Made by a program: the position numbers and the translations under genes. DNA of 46,082 nt, taken from Candidatus Sabulitectum sp. (lineage in GTDB: Bacteria > Fermentibacterota > Fermentibacteria > Fermentibacterales > JCC-6). Under the pieces are notes generated by a model, which ran no database searches, was not told where the DNA came from, and saw only the letters and a list, made by a program, of their open reading frames with translations. This document shows, piece after piece, positions 1-6,890 of this stretch (position 1 is its first letter; each line of letters opens with the position of its first letter). The stretch is from the NCBI GenBank assembly GCA_029938555.1, contig JAOZUR010000011.1:12327-58408 (forward strand). Reading direction: 5' to 3'.

Positions 1-1403
1 GAGCTTCCCTGGGAACGATGGCCCTGAGAGCGCCCTCCACCACGACCACCACGTCCACCACTTCGCCTACTTCCACCGCTTCTACTGGAACTGTTCCAAC
101 TGCCTCTTGATGAATCACTTTTCCGACCAAAGTTTTTGGGTGCTGGTTTCAATGATTTTGACGCAGAGTCACTGTGATACTCATGATCCATATCTGCTGG
201 TATCTGCTTGCCCAACAATCGTTCAATGTCGCGAAGATAAGATCTATCTTCTGCGGAGCAGAAGGAAACAGCATCTCCATCTGCACCTGCTCTTGCAGTA
301 CGACCAATACGATGAACATAGGTTTCTGACTCTACTGGCAGGTCATAATTGAATACATGTGTAATATCATCAACATCAAGACCTCTGGCAGCCACATCTG
401 TGGCAACAAGAACTTTGTAACGGCCCTTCTTGAAGCCATCAAGGGCTCTAGTGCGCATTGCCTGACTCTTATTGCCATGAATCGCCGTGGCATAAATGCC
501 AGCTGCAGTTAGCTTCTTAACTACTTTGTTTGCAGTGTGTTTCATCTGAGTAAACACAATTGCTTTTTTCATGGATCGTTCTTTTAAAAGAGATGCCAAA
601 AGTGCATCCTTATTAACCTTATCGACAAAAAGCACCTTCTGGTTAATACTGTCAAGCGTGGGTTTATCTGGTTCAATTGTAATTCGAATTGGATCTGTTA
701 CCATTGTTTTTGCCAATAGCTCCATTTTAGGTGCCATTGTTGCGGAGAAAAACAAAGTCTGACGAGTATCTGGGATTTCATCCAAAATTTTGTTGATATC
801 ATGGATAAAACCCATATCAAGCATTCTATCAACTTCATCAAGAATAAAAACCTCTACCTCATCAAGGTGCACAAAACCCTGTTCCATGAGGTCAAGCAAT
901 CTACCGGGAGTAGCCACTAGAATATCAACACCTCTGTTAAGAGCTTTTACTTGACTGTACTGTTTTACTCCACCAAAAATCACAAAGTGATGAAGATTTA
1001 AATACTTACCATAGGTCATGACACTGTCACCTATTTGCGCAGCCAACTCTCGGGTTGGTGCAAGAATCAGTGCCCTTGGGGTTCCTCTTCTAGGTCTGCG
1101 ATTGTGTTTAGACAAGCGCTGCAACAATGGCAAAGTAAAAGCCGCTGTTTTTCCAGTTCCAGTCTGGGCAGTACCCAACAGATCACAACCCTCAAGAAGA
1201 TGAGGAATACATTCCTGCTGAATTGGCGTGGGAGTCACATAACCCTCACTAGCTATTGCCTGCTGAACTGCAGGAATCAATAACCCAAATGCACCATCAA
1301 GAGGTTTCTCTAACGGTTTAGGGGTAAGCTTGGGACGAACTGGTTGCACAGGCGCAGAATGACGATGGCGTCTGCGAGACGCGTTTGCTGAATAATTTCT
1401 CAT
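1..1403 (-). CDS. rhlE: RhlE-type DEAD-box ATP-dependent RNA helicase (C-terminus cut by window edge)
   Basis: Superfamily 2 RNA helicase that remodels RNA structure with ATP. Translating the complement from the ATG at 1403 gives 467 residues with no stop before the edge. Motifs in order: Q motif (TPTPIQQ, about 57-63), Walker A AQTGTGKT (79-86), Ia PTREL, GG, Ib TPGRLLD, Walker B DEVD (189-192), SAT (220-222), IV VFTQMK, V ATDVAARGLDV and VI HRIGRTARAG. Walker B reads DEVD rather than DEAD; both metal/ATP-binding acids are kept. After the helicase core comes a Ser/Gly/Arg-rich tail with GGRGGRGGGR, like RGG-type RNA-binding tails. The start is supported by AGGAAAAA directly upstream. A long leader and consensus promoter suggest regulated, possibly cold-responsive expression (inference). 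RhlE rather than DeaD/CsdA or SrmB is judged from the core motifs and the lack of a DbpA-like domain; moderate certainty on the subfamily. Confidence 0.93.
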   Translation of the reverse strand, partial: MRNYSANASRRRHRHSAPVQPVRPKLTPKPLEKPLDGAFGLLIPAVQQAIASEGYVTPTPIQQECIPHLLEGCDLLGTAQTGTGKTAAFTLPLLQRLSKHNRRPRRGTPRALILAPTRELAAQIGDSVMTYGKYLNLHHFVIFGGVKQYSQVKALNRGVDILVATPGRLLDLMEQGFVHLDEVEVFILDEVDRMLDMGFIHDINKILDEIPDTRQTLFFSATMAPKMELLAKTMVTDPIRITIEPDKPTLDSINQKVLFVDKVNKDALLASLLKERSMKKAIVFTQMKHTANKVVKKLTAAGIYATAIHGNKSQAMRTRALDGFKKGRYKVLVATDVAARGLDVDDITHVFNYDLPVESETYVHRIGRTARAGADGDAVSFCSAEDRSYLRDIERLLGKQIPADMDHEYHSDSASKSLKPAPKNFGRKSDSSRGSWNSSSRSGGSRRSGGRGGRGGGRSQGHRSQGS

Positions 1404-1588
1404 TTTTTCCTGGTCCGGGGTTAATACAAATCTCTACCCGCCGGACGCGTGGAAAAGAAAGGACCGCAATAATAGCGGTAGTCGAGCATCCGTTGTAATT
1501 AATGAATGCGCGGTATTTACTGAATGACAACACCAAGGACGGCGCCACCACCATATCAGTGAAACCGTCGCGAGAGATAGATCCCTCA
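1404..1588 (-). promoter_or_regulatory. Long structured 5' leader of the rhlE-like gene
   Basis: The stretch between the predicted start site (about 1588) and the ATG at 1403 has no convincing ORF; overlapping open frames here are low-complexity and have no ribosome-binding site. It holds two clear hairpins: ACCGC/GCGGT arms at 1463-1467 and 1475-1479 with a 7 nt loop, and GTCCGG/CCGGAC arms at 1413-1418 and 1441-1446 just upstream of the Shine-Dalgarno AGGAAAAA. Most genes here have almost no leader, so ~185 nt is unusual. A thermosensor or cold-shock leader is plausible by analogy with other RNA helicase mRNAs, but only the structure potential is seen. Confidence 0.5.
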
Positions 1589-1594
1589 ATGAGC

Positions 1595-1623
1595 AATATA
1601 CACAAATAAAACAAAATTGACAA
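1595..1623 (-). promoter_or_regulatory. Sigma-70-type promoter of the rhlE-like gene
   Basis: Reading the minus strand: -35 TTGTCA (1623-1618), exactly 17 nt spacer, -10 TATATT (1600-1595). Both hexamers match the consensus at five of six positions. Predicted transcription start about 1588, giving a ~185 nt leader. Confidence 0.7.
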
Positions 1624-1672
1624 AACACGGTTCCGGAAATAGTTATAGAGCCATGGCTTACATTTTGATCTT

Positions 1673-1689
1673 ACCCTAAATTTTAGGGT
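1673..1689. repeat. 17-bp inverted repeat over the stop codon of the pseudouridine synthase gene
   Basis: ACCCTAAA, one T, then TTTAGGGT: perfect 8-bp arms covering the TAA stop of the gene at 1683-2393. No T-run follows on the minus strand, so it is at best a weak terminator; it could also be a binding site. Confidence 0.35.
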
Positions 1690-2393
1690 TTGGCAGCCTT
1701 CATTAGCTCGCTGAAATAATCAGGTAGTTTTGCCTCAAATGTCATACTCAATTTTGAATGAGGATGGGTGATTGAGAGTTTTGCCGCATGAAGTGCCAGT
1801 TTTCCCTTTTCCTTAACTCCATACCTTTTATCTGCATATACAGCATTACCCTTGTCTGCCAGATGCACTCGGATCTGATTCTTTCTACCTGTGAGAAGAG
1901 CAACCTCAAGAAGACTGTAAAGTTCTGTCTCTTGTATCACCTTGTACCCAGTTCTTGCAAGTTTTCCCTTATTCTCATTGTTAGTTGAGTGCATTTTAAA
2001 GGTACTATCTTCTTCTAGGTAAGAAGAAATCAGACCCTCTTTCTCTTTCATAACTCCGTGAACAATGGCATAATAAGTTTTACTGAAACTATGCCAGTTA
2101 TCCTGAAGATAATGTTTTGCCTTAGGTGTTTTTGCAAAAAGAATGATTCCTGAAGTATCTCTATCAAGTCTGTGAACTATGTATATACGATTTTTAGATT
2201 TACTATTTCCCTTTCGTACAAAATCCTGTAATAGGTAATAAGCTGTATTCTCTTTGATCTTGTCGGTACCCATTGTTAACAGACCACTGACTTTATTGAT
2301 TACAAGAATATCTTTGTCTTCATGAAGTATGGAAATACCTCGTGGCCAATGTCTTCTGGATGGAACTTTAAGGACTGTTTTCTTTTCAGGCAT
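1683..2393 (-). CDS. RluA-family RNA pseudouridine synthase
   Basis: Converts uridine to pseudouridine in rRNA or tRNA. The 236-residue protein has the RluA signature HRLDRDTSG (about residues 75-83) with the catalytic Asp, the substrate-binding region KTYYAIVHG, and a late GRKNQIRVHL motif. It opens directly with the core (DKDILVINKVSGLL) and has no N-terminal S4 domain, like RluA, TruC and other short members rather than RluC/RluD. The target nucleotide cannot be told from sequence. The ATG at 2393 has GGAG eight bases upstream. It lies 21 bp downstream of the VF530-type gene on the same strand and probably shares its transcript. Confident in family, not in target. Confidence 0.93.
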   Translation of the reverse strand: MPEKKTVLKVPSRRHWPRGISILHEDKDILVINKVSGLLTMGTDKIKENTAYYLLQDFVRKGNSKSKNRIYIVHRLDRDTSGIILFAKTPKAKHYLQDNWHSFSKTYYAIVHGVMKEKEGLISSYLEEDSTFKMHSTNNENKGKLARTGYKVIQETELYSLLEVALLTGRKNQIRVHLADKGNAVYADKRYGVKEKGKLALHAAKLSITHPHSKLSMTFEAKLPDYFSELMKAAKP

Positions 2394-2414
2394 GATCTTT
2401 ACTCCAAAGAATGG

Positions 2415-2684
2415 CTATCTTTTATTAAGACGCTTCATTTCTGCTTTTCTGCGTTTGCGTTTTTCTCTTTTGACTGTAACAAGATAAAGGTCTTCAACTT
2501 TTTTCCTTGCCCATGGTGTTTTTCTAAGAAACTTAAGACTAGACTTTACAGATGGATCACTGTCAAAACAGCGTATTTTAATTAACTGACCCAACTCTTC
2601 CCATCCATAATAGTCTTCAAGCTTAACTACAATACTTTCTAAAGTAATACCATGCAAAGGATTATTTATCTGTTGTTCACTCAT
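2415..2684 (-). CDS. VF530-family (DUF2132) small protein
   Basis: An 89-residue protein closely matching the VF530/DUF2132 family, structurally described as a small helical DNA-binding-like fold. Diagnostic stretches are NPLHGITLE near the N-terminus, YYGWEELG, and [20 protein letters not shown] in the middle. The C-terminal 20 residues are very basic ([18 protein letters not shown]), unusual as an extension and fitting nucleic-acid binding. It starts 8 bp after the yehS stop, so the two are probably cotranslated. Its biological role is unknown; DNA binding is the family's suggested function, not something shown here. Confidence 0.88.
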   Translation of the reverse strand: MSEQQINNPLHGITLESIVVKLEDYYGWEELGQLIKIRCFDSDPSVKSSLKFLRKTPWARKKVEDLYLVTVKREKRKRRKAEMKRLNKR

Positions 2685-2692
2685 TTATATTC

Positions 2693-3163
2693 TCATTCTT
2701 CAACTCTTGGACGATACTTAAGCTGTACACCTTTTAGAAATCTGCGAAGCGTCTGATCGTTGCATTCCCGGTAGTGTTTATGTGTGGGTTTTCTAAAAAG
2801 AGAACTGAGCTCATGTTTGCTTAATGTGAAATCAGCAAGATTCATTATTTCAAGAATATCTTCCGCTTTTAGATTTAAAGCTATTCTTAATTTCTTAAAA
2901 ATGATATTTTTTGTTAATCGAACCTCTGGCTCTACTCTTGAATCATCTTTAGGCCCGCGAAGATCCACTATCAACCCGTTTAAAAAAGCCACGAACTCTA
3001 AATCAGTACACTTCACAAAATCAGGATTATCATCTCGGCTTAACCAGTTACAAACCTGATTTCTGGTGACTACCATTCCGGAATGACCAAATATTTTTAT
3101 CATTGCAGAATCATTAATATCTAGGGCATACCTAACGCGGCGTAAAATATCATTATTTAGCAA
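2693..3163 (-). CDS. yehS: YehS-like DUF1456 family protein
   Basis: A 156-residue protein made of two tandem DUF1456 repeats: residues 1-70 (NNDILRRVRYALDINDSAM...CNWL) and about 85-150 (NIIFKKLRIALNLKAEDI...SLFR). This is the typical length and layout of E. coli YehS. Function is unknown in the family. The start is TTG at 3163, chosen because AGGAGAG lies six bases upstream and because family members begin with the same N-N-D-I/V-L-R block; there is no in-frame ATG. It is preceded by a ~135 bp gap carrying a long inverted repeat, so it may head the transcript with the VF530 and pseudouridine synthase genes. Confidence 0.88.
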   Translation of the reverse strand: MLNNDILRRVRYALDINDSAMIKIFGHSGMVVTRNQVCNWLSRDDNPDFVKCTDLEFVAFLNGLIVDLRGPKDDSRVEPEVRLTKNIIFKKLRIALNLKAEDILEIMNLADFTLSKHELSSLFRKPTHKHYRECNDQTLRRFLKGVQLKYRPRVEE

Positions 3164-3194
3164 GAACTCTCTCCTGTCATTTATTTTTCATTAC

Positions 3195-3264
3195 TCGACT
3201 AAACTGCAGTAACTATACATTTTTGCAACCATTACAGATCACCAATTACTAACAGTTTAGTCGA
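3195..3264. repeat. Perfect 12-bp inverted repeat, arms 46 bp apart, upstream of yehS
   Basis: TCGACTAAACTG at 3195-3206 is the exact reverse complement of CAGTTTAGTCGA at 3253-3264. It occupies the gap between the small basic gene and yehS. It could be a two-site operator allowing looping, the ends of a small miniature element, or a long-loop hairpin. No T-run follows either arm, so it is not a standard terminator. Confidence 0.6.
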
Positions 3265-3298
3265 AATGAAAAAACCGGTTAAACAAAACTCAATGGTA

Positions 3299-3412
3299 CT
3301 AAATGCTTTGTGACTTTTTAGCTTTCTTTTCCTTTTTTTCTTTACGCTTTTCTTTCAAAGTCTTTTCCGGTTTTTTCTTAACATCCTTTTTCGTATCTCT
3401 TCCCTTAGACAT
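3299..3412 (-). CDS. 37-residue lysine-rich small protein
   Basis: A short gene: ATG at 3412 to TAG at 3299, preceded by AAGGGAGTG (Shine-Dalgarno core AGGGAG) about seven bases upstream. The product begins MSKGRDTKKDVKKKPEKT and continues with LKEKRKEKKEKKAKKSQSI; about half of the residues are lysine or arginine, predicted as one long charged helix or disordered. Similar tiny K-rich proteins with a KKKPxKTLKEKR core occur in many proteobacteria as conserved hypothetical proteins (from memory, not searched). Probably nucleic-acid or ribosome associated (inference). It lies 47 bp downstream of fabD on the same strand. Confidence 0.7.
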   Translation of the reverse strand: MSKGRDTKKDVKKKPEKTLKEKRKEKKEKKAKKSQSI

Positions 3413-3459
3413 AATCACTCCCTTAGTGGAAGAGGTCATACAGAACTCTTCCTAATAAA

Positions 3460-4389
3460 TTAACTCAAAGCATCCAGGGTTTTCTTTAATGCATCTGCAT
3501 CATGGGTACCGTATACGGTTACATCACGATTTCTTGAAAGAAGACCTTGAAGAACCCTGCCTGGTCCAACCTCTACAAATGTATCAAACCCGTTTTCTAT
3601 CATTAGTTTCATTGAGTCTGCCCATAAAACAGGTGAAGTTACCTGTTTTATAAGAAGCTCTCGACTTTCCTCTACTCCGGTAATGTAATTAGCTGTAACA
3701 TTGGCCACCACAGGAATACCCGGATCGAAGAAAGCTGCTTCTTTAACAGGGCCATCAAGCCCTCTGGCTGCATCTTCCATCAAAGGGCTATGCCATGCCC
3801 CTGAAACCTTCAGCGGAATAACCCTTCTAGCTCCAGCATCTTTACATAGTTTACCTGCATATTCAAGAGGTTTTTTTGCACCGGAAATAACTACCTGACC
3901 TTTTGAATTCATGTTTGCCACACCAACAGGTCCTTTTGAACTGGCTTTTTTTACTATTTCAGTTACCTTTTCGAGATCCATACCAAGAATCGCCTGCATC
4001 CCTCCAGGATACATATCTGCACACTTTTGCATAAGCTCACCGCGAATTCTAGTTAGTCTTACAGCGGTCTCGGGAACAAGAATTCCCGCTGCAACAAGAG
4101 CTGAATACTCTCCAAGGCTGTGACCAGCTGTACCCTCTGGCTGAATGCCTGCAACCTGCAAAATTCTTAGTGTTGCAATACTGACTAGGGTAATACCGGG
4201 TTGTGCATAATTTGTTTTTGTAAGGTTCTCTGAAGGACCTTTACTTATTGTATCCATCAGATCATGCAACCCGCTGAACTGATAGCTTTTACTTAAAAAA
4301 TCTTTAGCTTCTGGGTAACCTGTAAGATGAGCTTCCATGCCCACTGCCTGTGAAGCCTGTCCTGGAAACAAAAAAGCAATTCTTCCCAT
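3460..4389 (-). CDS. fabD: Malonyl-CoA:ACP transacylase
   Basis: Transfers malonyl from CoA to acyl carrier protein, supplying the extender unit for type II fatty acid synthesis in the cytoplasm. 309 residues, the usual length. Seen: N-terminal LFPGQASQAVGM, nucleophile elbow GHSLGEYSAL (Ser at about 92), the catalytic-His region SGAWHSPLM (His near 200), and VEVGPGRVLQGL near the C-terminus. The start codon ATG overlaps the stop of the upstream membrane fusion gene by one base (TAATG), with GGAGGAAG as ribosome-binding site. No other fab genes are present, so it is separated from the usual fabH-fabD-fabG-acpP group. Confidence 0.96.
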   Translation of the reverse strand: MGRIAFLFPGQASQAVGMEAHLTGYPEAKDFLSKSYQFSGLHDLMDTISKGPSENLTKTNYAQPGITLVSIATLRILQVAGIQPEGTAGHSLGEYSALVAAGILVPETAVRLTRIRGELMQKCADMYPGGMQAILGMDLEKVTEIVKKASSKGPVGVANMNSKGQVVISGAKKPLEYAGKLCKDAGARRVIPLKVSGAWHSPLMEDAARGLDGPVKEAAFFDPGIPVVANVTANYITGVEESRELLIKQVTSPVLWADSMKLMIENGFDTFVEVGPGRVLQGLLSRNRDVTVYGTHDADALKKTLDALS

Positions 4390-6890
4390 TAATCTTCCTC
4401 CAATGTATTCAATTGCAGCCTATTAATTTCTATCACTAAATCAAGATTTCTCTGCCAACCCGGGTCTGCTTCCCAGGCCATATCTACCAACTCAAGAGCA
4501 TCTTCATAACGACCCTCATTATACAAGAGTTCTGCTCCTGTGGATAGAGCAGCAGAAAGCCACCTTCTGCCCATGGCTGTTGAAGTCTCTTCTGAACGGA
4601 AAAGTTCCGCCGCCTCAGGAAGTTGTGTGTTCCAGTAAATGATCTGACCAGTATGCACAGGATTAGCTTCTTGATCAACATCAAGCGATATTATCAGAGA
4701 CATATTCTCGCCGATGGTTTTCTGAGGATCTCCCTGGCACTTTCTAATAAGAAACTGACATGGCGCAAGATCATCTGTATTTGATGCTATTGATGAATTC
4801 ACAATGGAAAGCACTTCAGGATTGGTGAGCAATGGCTGAAGAAATTCAACTTCATCTACCCTGAATCCAGTTGCAGTGAGCTGAGCTGCTGCAATACTGT
4901 CTTCAAACATTGATTCTATATCAAGTTGAAGGGAATCCGCAGAACCAATCAATATCACATGTCTGCCTCCTGCTGGATGAACTGCAACGTGAGGAAATAC
5001 TCGACTCCACGTGGCAATGATTCTGGTAAATTCTTCAACCGGAAGTCTGTGAAGTGGAACCCACTGAGCTGCAACTCCTCCTGGCTCAAGCCTGGAAAGA
5101 ACCAGCGAGTAATACTCTTTTGTATACAATAACCAACTTTCACTTGATCCTGGGTGTGTAGCATCACAAACAATCAAGTCAAACTTTCTGTTCGCTCCTA
5201 GCAGGAAATTTCTACCATCATCACCAACAAGCTCAAATCTTGGATCTAAATCAGGACGGTGATTCTGTTCTTCAAAATGAATGGCTGCATGAACCACTTC
5301 AGGACAGATTTCTGCACAAACCAGAGTATCAATAGGGTGAGACAAAAGAGCTCCACTGGTTATGCCACCACCAAGGGCAACTGCCATGGCAGTTTCTGCA
5401 TTAGAGTTATAACCCCAGGGCAAGTGACCAAGAAGGTAAAACGCTTCAAGAGATGCCTGATCCACAGGAACCTCTTCAACACCATTTATTCTAAGGCTTC
5501 TGTGATTGTCCCATTCTCGTCCGAAAACGGTAACTGTGGCAGTTCTTCCCTCTTCAAAATATGCAAGCGTCATTCCCGCAGGAGGTTTTGAACCTGGAGC
5601 CTGAGCGTTTAGAACAAGAAAAACAGCAAGAACAGCACCAATTGGTGCTATAAGTGAAAACAGAAGTTTTTTCGATTTCCAAAAAGCTAAAAAACCCAAA
5701 GAGGCATTTAAACACGCCAAAAGAAGCACTGAAGGTGTAACCCCAAGGAATCTAAAAAGTATCTGAGAGGCAAGAATAGGACCAACTGCAGCACCAAGAC
5801 AGTTTGCCATGGAAAGTATCCCCACATCCTCTCCAAGTTTCTGCTCACGAGCAGCAGCCTTCATCATAAGCGGAAAAGTTATACCCATAAGAATCGTTGA
5901 AGGAAGCATATAAATCATAGCTGCAAGAATATCACCTGAACTTGACCCAGCCCATCCGCTGGAAAAACTGAGTATTCTAGATAAGGAAATAAAACTACCA
6001 AGTGCAGTTAAGGGAATCACACTTACAATACCCATAAGAACCTGAACAACTCCAAATGAAACCAGAGGAGATTTTGTGGAAGTGGCCAGACGCCTTCCAG
6101 CTATACTACCTATTCCAATACCCAGAAGAACCATCATTCCCATGGTTGCAAAAGCATAAGTACTGTTGCCAAGTACAAATGTAAGTTGACGACTCCAAAC
6201 CATTTCCCAGGAAAGAGCAATCATTCCACTTGAAAAGTACAAGGCAAGGAAAAACAATCCTGGTTTTACTCCCGCTTCAGTGTGTTCTGCACTTTCAGTT
6301 TTAAATTTCACCGGTTTGATCAGGAATAAAGAAGCAATTGTAAGAGCTGCTCCTACAACAAGAGTAAAGGTTATTCCAATAGCTTCCAGCAATATGAAAC
6401 CAGCAAAAAATCCACCCAAAGCAGAACCAAGAGAATTTAATCCATAAAGTCTTGATACTTTCGAAGCTCCTCCTTGCCCTTCAACAAGTTTTGCCATAAC
6501 AGGCACTATACCTCCAGCAAAAAATGTTGCTGGAAAAATCATTAAAAGAGCAATAACAAATCTTGCAGGAATTTGAAGACCTGAACTATAAAGAATAGGA
6601 TAAAATGCCCTGATAAGCGGTGCGATAATAACAGGAATAAACGAACAGATTGCAGCACCACCAGCAACAAATCTTAATACGGAGACTGGGTTAGATGACA
6701 TTTCTGCTTTTTTGCCAAAATATCTGCCACCAAAACCAAGACCAAGCATGAATGCCGAAAGCACCACTGCGGTTGCATCAATACTTCCACCAGTAATCAA
6801 CAACAACTGCCGGTTCCAGGCAATCTGTGCTAAAAGAACACCAATACCGGACAGAAGAGCAAAAACAGACATAAATAAAGAACTCACCAT
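4389..6890 (-). CDS. Fused membrane transporter-like / spermidine synthase-like protein
   Basis: 833 residues. The first ~430 form about 12 hydrophobic helices in two homologous-looking blocks (RNR/SxQL and GxGFGGRYFGKK versus GIGSIAGRR), as in the fused MFS/spermidine synthase family. Residues ~440-680 resemble a polyamine aminopropyltransferase: MAVALGGGITSG for the nucleotide-binding loop, VCDATHPG for the catalytic loop and YYSLVLSRLEPGG. In true spermidine synthases the loop reads D-S-S/T-D-P; here the second acid is His (DATHP) and GGGD is GGGI, so polyamine synthesis is doubtful. The last ~70 residues look like a TPR-like helical hairpin (YNEGRYEDALELVDMAWEADPG). The ATG at 6890 is preferred over the GTG at 6899 because AGGGAA lies nine bases upstream. 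It overlaps the upstream secreted-protein gene by 7 bp and fabD by 1 bp. Confidence 0.85.
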   Translation of the reverse strand: MVSSLFMSVFALLSGIGVLLAQIAWNRQLLLITGGSIDATAVVLSAFMLGLGFGGRYFGKKAEMSSNPVSVLRFVAGGAAICSFIPVIIAPLIRAFYPILYSSGLQIPARFVIALLMIFPATFFAGGIVPVMAKLVEGQGGASKVSRLYGLNSLGSALGGFFAGFILLEAIGITFTLVVGAALTIASLFLIKPVKFKTESAEHTEAGVKPGLFFLALYFSSGMIALSWEMVWSRQLTFVLGNSTYAFATMGMMVLLGIGIGSIAGRRLATSTKSPLVSFGVVQVLMGIVSVIPLTALGSFISLSRILSFSSGWAGSSSGDILAAMIYMLPSTILMGITFPLMMKAAAREQKLGEDVGILSMANCLGAAVGPILASQILFRFLGVTPSVLLLACLNASLGFLAFWKSKKLLFSLIAPIGAVLAVFLVLNAQAPGSKPPAGMTLAYFEEGRTATVTVFGREWDNHRSLRINGVEEVPVDQASLEAFYLLGHLPWGYNSNAETAMAVALGGGITSGALLSHPIDTLVCAEICPEVVHAAIHFEEQNHRPDLDPRFELVGDDGRNFLLGANRKFDLIVCDATHPGSSESWLLYTKEYYSLVLSRLEPGGVAAQWVPLHRLPVEEFTRIIATWSRVFPHVAVHPAGGRHVILIGSADSLQLDIESMFEDSIAAAQLTATGFRVDEVEFLQPLLTNPEVLSIVNSSIASNTDDLAPCQFLIRKCQGDPQKTIGENMSLIISLDVDQEANPVHTGQIIYWNTQLPEAAELFRSEETSTAMGRRWLSAALSTGAELLYNEGRYEDALELVDMAWEADPGWQRNLDLVIEINRLQLNTLEED

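Noticed and set aside
1318-1628. Two overlapping minus-strand ORFs (101 and 64 residues) in the helicase leader
   Set aside because: No ribosome-binding site, biased composition, overlap with the promoter and with the helicase N-terminus; better explained as an untranslated leader.
3272-3284. AACCGGTTTTTT as an intrinsic terminator of the small basic gene
   Set aside because: The 8-bp palindrome has no loop, so it cannot form a useful hairpin; only a T-run remains.
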